A stretch of DNA of 64,000 nt from positions 20,064,267-20,128,266 of the forward strand of contig CM035431.1 of the NCBI GenBank assembly GCA_020310875.1, read 5' to 3'. This DNA comes from Ceratopteris richardii. Taxonomy: Eukaryota; Streptophyta; Polypodiopsida; Polypodiales; Pteridaceae. This document shows, in pieces, positions 55,521 through 64,000 of the stretch (within the stretch, counting starts at the first letter, position 1; each line of letters begins with the position of its first letter). The position numbers and the translations under genes were made by a program. The notes beneath the pieces are model-generated. The model had not been told where the DNA came from, did no database searches, and saw only the letters and a list, made by a program, of their open reading frames with translations.

Positions 55521-57270
55521 TTCTTTAGAACTTCATGATTGTCAGTCATGGTTTGATATCTACCTTGTCTTCTCAGTTTCAGTTGTCGGATGCATTCTAA
55601 AGCTTCTGCCTGTGCTTCTTCTCGAATTCTTTTTTCCTCTTCCTTACGTTTCTTTGCAGTATTGAGCCGATTGAGCATTTCTTCAGTTAAGGGTTCTTGA
55701 TATAACTTGACTCTGCATCCGCTTATGTAACGTGGTAGTACGTCACCTTCTAGAGTGGCTAGTTGTACTGCTCCACTTGTGGATATCCTATTGATAATCA
55801 TTGGTCCATAGCCTCTTTTCTCTAGTTTCCATGCGTGTTGCTTCAATGTGTAGACTAGGACTAGATCTCCTGCTTTCAAGCCTTTATTCTTCACGTGTGT
55901 ATCAAAATACGCCTTTTGCCTCTTCTTGGCTGCATAGATCCCTGCTGCAGCTCTCAATCATGTCTCACCTAAACGTTCGAGATCAAAGATTCTAGAGGAG
56001 AGTTCATGGCCGATCCAATCATGCTCTTGTGCTACTTTCAATGTAGGTATGAAAAAATCCAATGGTAGCACCGCGTTCTGGCCAAACACCATTTGAAAGG
56101 GTGTGGCTTGGAGTACCGTTTTATAGGCAACTCGGTATGCCCAAATAGCGTGGTGTAGCTGTTTGTCTCAATCAGAGCGTTTGTTATTCACCAATTTAGT
56201 CAGCACATTGCATAAGATCTTATTTGTGCTCTTAGCCTGACCATTAGCTTGTGGATGATAGGGAGCAGACTTCTTATGTATCACCAAGAATTATTAGAGA
56301 AGGTTTTCTATGACTTCATTCAAGAAGTGTGTGCCTCTATCACTCACCAAATCTATTGGCAATCCGTACCTCGTGAACACATTTTCAAATAAGAACTTTG
56401 CTTTTGTTTGAGCATCATTTTTTGTAGTGGCTTTCACTTCTACCCACTTGGTTAGATAGTCTGTGGCCACGATGATATACTCAGCATGTGAACCCTTAGC
56501 TGGGGGATTAATAGGACCCACAAAGTCTATTCCCCACTTAGAGAATGCACGTCCACCCATCATAGGCTTCAATGGCATCTCATCCTTGCGTATGGGATAC
56601 TGGGTTCGCTGACAAACCTCACACCTCTTCACATAGGTATGTGCATCCATGTGAAGGGTGGGCCACCAAAATCCTGCAAATAGTATTGCCTTGATCACCC
56701 TATCTGGACCGAAGTGTCCTCCTACTACACCTTGGTGAGTAGTCTCTAATATCTTGAGGTACTCACTCTCATGAACACACAGTCTTAGGTAACCATCTTT
56801 ACCACGTTTGTATAAATTATCACCAATGATTGTGTAATCCAAGGCTTCTTGTTCCAAACTTCTTTGTCTGGCCAAAGTCATATCTTGAGGGAATGTTTTC
56901 ATCCTCAAGAAGGCTACTAATGGTTCACTCCAATCTGGCACTAAAGACACTCGATAAAGAGTGGCATGTTCCACTGGTGGTTTAGTGCAGCAGATTGGGC
57001 ATTCTTTGCACATTCTATGGACATCGACTTCCATGGTTGGCCAATGCACTCCTAGTCTCCTCAGGGTCTGTAGGGTTCGTTGTTTTGAGTAGTGTTGCTC
57101 TAATGCACCTACATGTGCTAATTGAAACCACTTAGCGTACTCGTCCTCTTCCACACAACATGACAATACTCCTTGCTCCGTATGTTTGTACATACTTCCT
57201 GCCAACATATGATACTTTTGAGCTCTTACTATCTCTCTATCTTCTGTGTGCATTACCGGGTGATTAGGAC
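55517..57270 (-). pseudogene. Element C: integrase with two tandem H2C2 zinc-finger modules
   Basis: Module 1 (about 57313-56990): VPQWAKPLV, GVLSCCVEEDEYAK, HVGALEQH, HWPTMEVDVHRMC, CPIC. Module 2 (about 56945-56605): VPDWSEPLV, GYLRLCVHESEYLK, HQGVVGGH, WWPTLHMDAHTYVKRC, CEVC. Both have H-x6-H and C-x2-C. The core follows: KWGIDFVGPI and LVSDRGTHF with both Asp, but the third catalytic site reads NGQAKSTNK, Lys for Glu. Stops: TAA TAA after ENLL, TGA after NKRSD, TGA at GET. The C-terminus (GPMIINRISTSGAVQLATLEG) has no chromodomain. This copy cannot integrate. Confidence 0.85.
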
Positions 57271-57271
57271 C

Positions 57272-57907
57272 TTATGTCAATACTGGCACTAATGGCTTAG
57301 CCCACTGCGGTACAACTTCCAAATTAAACAAGTAAGCATCAGGTAGGTCATCTGACACTCCTTGTGGGGCCTCTCCTGATGTGAGCCTCAAGAGATGATC
57401 TGTTCTCAAATGAGTCTTGCCTTTTCTCACCACTACCTCAAAGTCGTATTCCATTAGTAAGAGGAACAATCTTACTAATATTCCTGTATTGCATGGCTTG
57501 TTTACCAAGTACAACAGAGCTTGATGGTCAGTACAAAATTTAAACTTATTTGCAAGCAAATAGTGTCTAAACTTTTTAATTGCGTATACCATGCCTAACC
57601 CCTCCTGTTCAGTGGTGGTATAATTTCGTTCAGCTGCATTCAGTTGTCTACTGGCATAGGCAATTGGAAGATCCATATTACCTTCACCCATAGGTTGTGC
57701 TAGCACGCATCCAATTGCGTAATTGGATGCATCTACATGGACATGGAATGGCTTATTCAATTCTGGTGTGGTCAAGATTGGTGTTGAACACAATCTTCGT
57801 TTGAGCTCCGTGAAATAGTTCTCACACTCATCAGTCCACTCAAAGTTAGTTAGAAGGGCATACAGAGGCTTTGCAATGACGGCATGAACTGGCGGTAGTA
57901 ACCACAA
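57272..57907 (-). pseudogene. Element C: RNase H
   Basis: FHVHVDASNYAIGCVLAQP carries the first catalytic Asp; YTTTEQEGLGMVYAIKKFRHYL the Glu; FCTDHQALLYLVNK the next Asp; and RKGKTHLRTDHLLRL the last (usually N-x-ADxLSR, here decayed). It is preceded by the RT connection KPLYALLTNFEW in this frame after a one-base shift near 57885. A TAA at 57272-57274 separates it from integrase in the same frame. Confidence 0.9.
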
Positions 57908-60900
57908 TGCCCCATGAAGGCCTGTACCTCCTTGACATTCCTTGGCCTAGGTAGTTCTGCAATGGCTCTCACTTTCTCTTCGTCAGTGGATATGCCGTTC
58001 TTTGACACTATATGTCCTAGGATCTTGCCTTGCCTGACCATGAAAACACACTTTTTTGGGTTCAAGCAGACTTGATATTCTCTACATTTGTCAAAGATTT
58101 GCCTGAGTTCGGGTATATGAGTCTGTCTAATGTTGGAATGAGCGCATAGATCATCAACATAGACTTCCAAGTTCTTCCTCAAGAACTCTTTAAACACGTG
58201 ACACATCAATCTTTGAAAGGTAGCAGGTGCATTGGTAAGCCCGAATGGCATTACCCGAAAGGCAAATATTCCCCACTCTATGGCAAAAGCCGTCTTATGC
58301 TGATCTTCTGGTGCAATGGCTACTTGATTGTAGCTAGAGAACCCATCTAGGAAGCTGTACACTTCCTTGCCTGCTACCCTTTCTAATAGATGCTCGATGA
58401 TAGGAAGCGGATAACTATCCCTGATAGTGGCTGCGTTAACCTTCTTCAAGTTAATGCATACACATAATTTGCCATTCTTTTTGGGCACCACTACAATGGG
58501 GGATACCCATTCAGTATGCTCAATTTCATAGATAAGTCCAACTTCAACCAAGTGATCTATCTCTTCCTTGATCTTGGCCGCATAGTTGTCATTGTATGTG
58601 TATGGCTTTTGCTTAGAGGGCCTAGCCTCTGAAGTCATGGGGATCGTATGTGAGCATATGTCAGGGTCTACAACTTTCAGGTCTTTGTAGCTCCAAGCGA
58701 ATACATCTCGATACTCCCTTAGCAAAGCTATCAACTCTTGCTCTTCTTCTTCCGTCAGGTCATGTCCTATGTAGGTGCATCTTTCTTCTCCTTCTTCTAC
58801 GGCTACAACTATTTTCTTAGTAGTTTCCTTGCTATCATAGGCCTCTCCTGATTGTGCCTCACGTTTAGGCATTCTTACCATGACTCTTCTATCTTCTATC
58901 TCAGACTTCTTGAAATTTTCCGGCACCTCAAACAAGGACTCCTCTTCCTCCAGTGTGGCTTCTTTCTTCTTTCTTTTCTTTCCTTCACTCTTGGTGGTCA
59001 CTTGTGTGGTTAATCTCACCTCATTCATGAGCTCTTCATGTCTTTGAGGGTGAACTTCTACCGCATAGAAGTATTCTCCCTCTGATGCAAACGGTGGGTC
59101 CATGATGATTGACTCTAGGTCTGAGTCACTTGCATCCTTAAATGCATCAGGGCTAGGTTCGCGTTCTTCTAACACTGCATCTCCCATGATCGGTTCTATT
59201 GAAAAGACTGAAATGTCATAGCCATCCTCATCACAGTGGGGTGTCCATTGTTCTTCATTGATGGCTACATCCATTGTTGCTAAAATTTCAGCCCAGCCGT
59301 GAGGCTCAAATTCTTCGTCAGGGAAAACTACAGGTGCATAGGCCGGGTCTTGGATTGATCTATGGGTTTCCTTTGCACCTATCTCTCTAGCTTTCTCTCT
59401 TTTCTCCTCTTCTACTGCCACTTTGCACATCCATAAGTGGGTGTCTTCATGCATCCATGAGGATGCTGATCCTATGGAATGCACTGATTCCATGTCATCC
59501 TTGGCTCTATGGATGGGATTCCATTGAATGGGCAGTACGTCTCTATGAGAGTAATCCTTGAGATTGACTTTGGTTGTAACACCTAAGTGTTGCAAGTATA
59601 AGGAATTGGTTCCCCAATCCTGTACCACTTGCAATTGCCGCATAAATGGCCTTCCCAAAATCATCTCGTAGGCTTGGTTTTTGCTAAAGTCGCATATAGC
59701 AAAAGTATGCTCAAACTCAACACCACATGTAGTGAGAGTTATTCCTTCTAGGAATCCTAAGGGCCTTTCAATGTGACCATCGGCCATCTGCAATTTCATT
59801 CTCGTTGGCCTGAGTGCTGGCTTGCCCCAACGCTTCCATAAGGAAATGGTAGCAATTGCAACTCCTGCACCTGAGTCCAAAATTGCCTTGGTTGTGTATC
59901 CCTCATGGGTAACTGGTAGATAGGTATTTCCTTCCTCTCCTTCACTCATGTCTCCTATCTTATCCAAGGGTATTTCTGGTACTGTTCTGTGGGATCCTTC
60001 GTGGGAACGTGATTTGGTTAGGTTTGGCACTTCTTTGGCTACATGTTTCCACACTTCTGGCTTAACTTTGAGTAGCTCTTCTAAAGTGAGATTGCACTGC
60101 ACTTTAGTGTTTTTTACTACCTCAGTATTCCTAGGTATGATCGAATCTTCATTTCTTATCATGACCGTGGGCGCTCTCATGCATGTTGACTTAGTTTCCC
60201 ATGGGCCTGTGAAATGTGGTAACTCTTGCAAGGAATTAGACTCAAAGTCTAACCTCTCATGAGGGTGGGCACTTTCGTGTTCTTCATAGATAAAAGGGAT
60301 GTCCTGTGGGAATTGATCATGTGCGTCATCCACAAGTTCAATGGGAGGAGGGGCTTCACTTTCCTTTGCCCACTTCTCTTCTTGAATCTCCCTCAGGAAC
60401 TCTGGTGAATACCTATTCATAGAAGAAGAAGTGTCTGGTTCAGTGGAGTTAGGCACATAAGCTTCTTGGGGAGGAAAGCTTATTCTATCTCTTGCACTCC
60501 CCTCAAGCTGGGAGGGGGGTCCTTTCCCAGACTTTGCAAGTAGCCTTTCCAATCTATCTAATAGACTGTCAAAATGCAATGGTGTTCTAGTGGAGCTAGA
60601 GCCATTGAACAAGCGACTGGCTTCAAACATGGCTTGCGCCAATTCGACCATCTTAGCACAAAGCTTTGTTCTCTCTATTTCTAGATCGGCTCTAGGGTAA
60701 CATTTGTCATGATCTGTCATGTTTGGCCCTTCCTGGATTCTGGCCTGATATGCTTTAAGCATCATGTCTAGATCCTCAGGAGTGGGATCCGCTAGGACTG
60801 ATCCTACTCTGGGTGGTGGGTGGGTTACGTGTGGTGGATTAGAATGTTGGGAAATGGAAGGTGGTGGGTTGGAGGGAGATGGAAACGGTGGTGGAGGTGT

Positions 60901-61134
60901 GGTGTGAGAGTGGTTTTGAGATGCAAGTTCACTTATCTTTGCTTTGGTTTCTCTCAAGCTTTCTTCAAGTTCGCTCATCTTATGTGACCATTGTCTTTTC
61001 ATTCTTTCCCGGCTATCTCTCCAAGCTCTTGTCCTTTTCTTAGTTATACTCTCTGTCTCACTAACCTCAGAATTCTTTCCCAAGCCTACTCCTTGAGTTT
61101 GCTGCAAGGCTTGAGCTCTAGTGACCACATGCAC
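57870..61134 (-). CDS. Element C: long open segment with gag C-terminus, protease 1 and RT
   Basis: An uninterrupted frame of about 1,090 codons. It begins in the linker after the gag zinc knuckles (HVVTRAQALQQ). A spacer rich in Pro (60800-60950), then protease 1 follows: AILDSGAGVAIATISLW (Asp 59875-59877) and MILGRPFMRQL. A long acidic linker (59500-58800) leads into RT: WVSPIVVVPKKNGK, FLDGFSSYNQVAI, MPFGLTNAPATFQRLM and VYVDDLCAHS (YVDD 58150-58161), ending GHCGYYRQF at the frameshift. All RT catalytic Asp residues are present. The start shown is where the frame opens after a stop, not a proven initiation codon. Confidence 0.92.
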
Positions 61135-62625
61135 TGGGGCAGTGGAAGTTACACTTCCTGTAGAGTCTACTACTAGTCCAATGACGTTGATAGGAGTGAT
61201 TTTTGGCAGGCTATTGGGATTCTTCGGACAATCTCGTAAGAGATGCTCTTTTCTGCAATCTTGACAGAAGCCCTAAATTGTCACTGGTTGGGGTTGTGTA
61301 GGGGCAGGCAGTGAGCAATCACGTATAAGGTGATCTCCCTGACATCTGAAGCATGGTCCTCTAGGAAATGGGGGTCATACCTGCCTAGGTTGAGGTCTAG
61401 AGTTGGGGTTTGTGTACATGACATTAGCATACTCAGGCTCCCCACTATTTTCACTTGGGTCTTCAGAATAGTATGACTCGTTATGCTCGGGTGACTGCAT
61501 GTAGTAAGCCTGTGGGCTATCAATATGTGTGGAGTCAAAACTATGGTCACTTGGATCATTGTCTGATAGTAGCGGTGTGACTGGGACTATGGCTCTATTC
61601 AGATTTTCTTCAGCAGATGCATATTTCACTGGGATCACATTGGTTGGAGCAGGGGGTTGCTGCGCTAGGACTGGTTGAGGTCTCTGTTGCCCTTGATAAG
61701 GTGGCTGATAAGATTGTTGTGGTCTGCCGTATTGTTGTGGTGCGTACTGATTCTAGTATCTACCCTGTTGTGGATATGGCTGAGAATAATTTTGCCTGAT
61801 AGTTTGTTTGTTATAAGGGCAGTCTTGTGCGGTGTGGTTGGTGTACCTTTGCTCTATGGTGCAGTACTGGCTACTAGGATTCACTTGGGGTTGGGACATA
61901 ATAGGACAAACACTTGCCATATGGTCACCTCCACAAGTATAGCACCTCTTGACTGGGGCAAATCTTGGAATTTGTTTGCTAGAGACACCTAATTTTTGAG
62001 CTACCTTCTCTGCAAGTTCCTCAATGGATGTGGATTGACTAGATGTGAGGCTACTAGAGATATCCGAATCCTTATAGATTTTTGATAGTTCTAACTCCTC
62101 GCCAAGATTATCCTCAATGTCTATGCACATGTGCACGCACTCTTCTATAGTTCTGGGGTCCTTCAGATACACATATGACCTGAGCTTGGTGCTCAACAAT
62201 CCATCTAAGAACAAAGCCACTTGCTTGGCTGGTGTGGGTAACTCAGGCATTGGGCACCTCTCTAGGTATTGCCTAAACCGTCTTCCTGCTAGTCTGACCG
62301 TCTGGGGTTGATCAGGGTTCTTAATCTAGACCACATATCTTCTCAGGCTGTCTTCGTAGATGCGAGCACCTAGATGATTAGTCCTGATGTATTCCAATTG
62401 AGTCTTGTAAGGTCCTTCTGGCTTTTCTAGGTACGCCACCCCTGAACTACATACTGGTCTCTCCATGTTATAAAACATTTCAGAATCACTTGTTTTTGAT
62501 CGGGGAGTGTATGGGTAGTCACTCAACTGTTGGGCCCAAGACCTAGCAGTGTGATTGACACTAGCTTCAGAAGATCTGAGGCTTTGTCTGTCTCAGCCTA
62601 AGTGTCTGCCTGACCTAAGGTTCAT
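61135..62625 (-). pseudogene. Element C: gag with three zinc knuckles
   Basis: ATG at 62625 (MNLRSGRHLG) as in A. The gag core includes RRFRQYLERCPMPELP and FLDGLLSTKLRSYVYLKDPRT. Three zinc knuckles have the spacing CX2CX3HX4C: CYTCGGDHMASVC (61908-61946), CFRCQGDHLIRDC (61315-61353), CQDCRKEHLLRDC (61228-61266); a fourth, decayed one is CTIEQRYTNHTAQDC. Stops interrupt one frame: TGA near 62595, TAG 62326, TAG 61753, TGA 61375, TAG 61273. The same frame continues into protease and RT, so gag-pol was one polyprotein. Confidence 0.9.
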
Positions 62626-63519
62626 ATGCCTGATTTCTCTACCCCCTTGGTCCCAAGTACGCTCTCGTTGCAGGTTAAGTGACACGAATCACTTTGTTCC
62701 TTTTAGTTGATTATTATGTTTATGACCTTGTCTGATATCACGTCGTCAGGAATACTTAAGTGAATTTCGCACTTGATAAGTGATCAATTCAATTTTAATT
62801 TTGTCCCTTAGGGTTTTCGCACTTAAGACCTACTTAATGCTTGCACTTGGTTGATTAGTTCCCTTGGACTTAATTCGTGCCTGACGTTGCCCTAATTAAT
62901 TACCACACCTAAGTCGTACTTAGCGTAGGCTAGGAATTGACAAAGGAGGGTTGAGAGAACTTCCAACCTCAATCCTCTGGTTGCTCAGACTGCTGCACAA
63001 GCCCAGGAGGCCTTCTCCCAAGCTTGGTACACACCCTTGCTAGCTTGCCTTGGAATGCCTTGCTTGCACACAATGTTCCTACAAAAGTTCTTAAGTTAAT
63101 ATAGCTCCTTTACCACAATGGATTGACTGACACGCATCAACAATTACATGCCCCCCTTGGAGTAACTCACTGTACCCCCAAAATCTTATGACCACCTAAT
63201 TCTACCGAATGGCCAACTTAAAAATACATGTTCTAAAACTCTACGTATGATTCTTACAAAAACCAGTCGAGGGCCACGTAGGATTATCAACAAGATTTCC
63301 AATGAGACCAAAATCTCATCAATCGGAGTTCGTATGGTGAAGTTATGACCATTCAGGCACCTAGGGGTCAAAACAAGCTCTCAGGGTTCAGGAAATTCCT
63401 CCCTGGTTTCTAGGTCTTTTGCCCACTCCTAAGGCTCTAATGTTATCCCAATGTGTCCAAAATTAAGACCAAATATACCTCAATTCACTCAATTAATTCA
63501 CTCTGAAATTTTATGCGTT
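62626..63519 (-). other. Element C: leader, unique part
   Basis: No gene. Bases 63270-63400 match 515-650 of element A, which shows that both leaders descend from one. The part nearest gag is A/T-rich and unlike A. Confidence 0.7.
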
Positions 63520-64000
63520 AAGCCCATGTATCGCGATAGGTCGGGTCGAGGTGTCGTGATACTTGGGAGTGTTGCGATAGGTCGAGGTGTCGCGATACTT
63601 GGGAGTGTCGCGATAGGTCAAGGTGTCGCGATACTTGGGAGTGTCGTGATACCTGTGAGTGTCGCGATACGTCGAGGTGTCGTGATACTTGGGAGTGTCA
63701 CGATGGGTCGAGGTGTCGCGATACTTGGGAGTGTCGCGATACCTGGGAGTGTTGCGATAGGTCTAGGTGTCGCGATACTTGGGAGTGTCGCGATGGGTTG
63801 AGGTGTCGCGATACTTGGGAGTGTCGCGATACCTGGGAGTGTCGCGATAGATCGAGGTGTCGTGATACTTGGGAGTGTCGCGATGGGTCGAGGTGTCGCG
63901 ATACTTGGGAGTGTCGCGATGGGTCGAGGTGTCGCGATACTTGGGAGTGTCGCGATACCTGGGAGTGTCACGATACCTCGAGGTGTCGCGATAGGTTGGA
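63520..64000. repeat. Leader tandem array of 18-base TCGCGA units
   Basis: The unit is GTGTCGCGATACTTGGGA with variants ending AGGTCGAG or ACCTGGGA; two or three unit types alternate to give 36- or 54-base periods. The array runs off the window. Since 18 is a multiple of three, both strands show long open frames made of repeats; these are not genes. It sits where element A has its own unrelated-looking array that is also built on TCGCGA. Confidence 0.92.

Larger units (their letters stand above)
49763..64000 (-). mobile_element. Element C: large Ty3/Gypsy element with two proteases and ORF2
   Basis: Right to left: repeat-rich leader, gag, protease 1, RT, RNase H, tandem H2C2 fingers, integrase, protease 2, WxPK tail, ORF2, polypurine tract, 3' LTR. 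The 5' LTR is beyond the window, so the element exceeds 14.2 kb. Gag-pol is essentially one frame broken by in-frame stops and a frameshift near 57885. No chromodomain. The tRNA-Asp primer site of its relative A and the integrase C-terminus suggest the Tat/Athila side of plant Gypsy. Confidence 0.92.

Noticed and set aside
63618..63971. Open frames of over 110 codons in both directions
   Set aside because: They are translations of the 18-base tandem array; unit length divisible by three keeps them open.
1..64000. CRISPR arrays
   Set aside because: The tandem repeats lack unique spacers of constant length and sit in retroelement leaders of a plant-like genome.
1..64000. Host protein-coding genes
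   Set aside because: Every frame above about 150 codons belongs to gag, pol or ORF2 of a retroelement; the rest have no recognisable domain.

Overview
The window looks like intergenic nuclear DNA of a land plant, and almost every assignable base belongs to LTR retrotransposons. Primer-binding sites match plant initiator tRNA-Met (TGGTATCAGAGC type) and tRNA-Asp (TGGCGCCGTTGCCGGGGA). The elements are nested, decayed and AT-rich, and I see no host gene, rRNA or CRISPR. A large-genome plant such as a fern is my guess; the sequence does not prove it.

Layout. A (1-2587 or 2818, minus): the 5' end of a Ty3/Gypsy element with an open gag start and a leader full of TCGCGA-centred repeats. B (2861-15768, plus): a 5'-truncated relative of A, keeping integrase, a second retropepsin, a WxPK-rich tail, a very large ORF2 and the 3' LTR. 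Copia K (8741-13902) is nested in B. D1 (16355-21962, plus): an LTR element without pol but with perfect target duplications; its 5' LTR carries a miniature element, TRIM I (16490-17429). G (22050-29250, minus) is a decayed Gypsy split by element H (about 22918-27593). F (29346-43970, minus) is a decayed chromovirus; Copia E (29680-38337, minus) sits in its 3' end, and D2 (31136-35256, minus), a relative of D1, sits in E. H2 (44062-46455, minus) is a Gypsy gag-protease remnant and J (47203-49765, plus) a deleted Copia related to K. C (49763-64000 and beyond, minus) is the most complete member of the A/B family: 3' LTR, ORF2, gag-pol and leader repeats.

The best candidate for something undescribed is the A/B/C Gypsy family. 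Reading C together with B gives: leader repeats, gag (three zinc knuckles), retropepsin 1, RT, RNase H, two tandem H2C2 zinc-finger modules, integrase core, integrase C-terminus, a second retropepsin in the same frame as integrase (clear in B), a tail with three WxPK motifs, then a separate ORF2 of about 1,450 codons. ORF2 has a conserved globular N-terminus, a Pro/Ser/Thr-rich middle, coiled coils and a well-conserved C-terminal block. Second candidates are a small ORF conserved inside the LTRs of D1 and D2, and tRNA-like modules inside LTRs or leaders of three families.

Many in-frame stops and one catalytic change fit C-to-T/G-to-A decay, as expected for methylated silent elements. The short open gag of A may mark a younger copy extending to the left.
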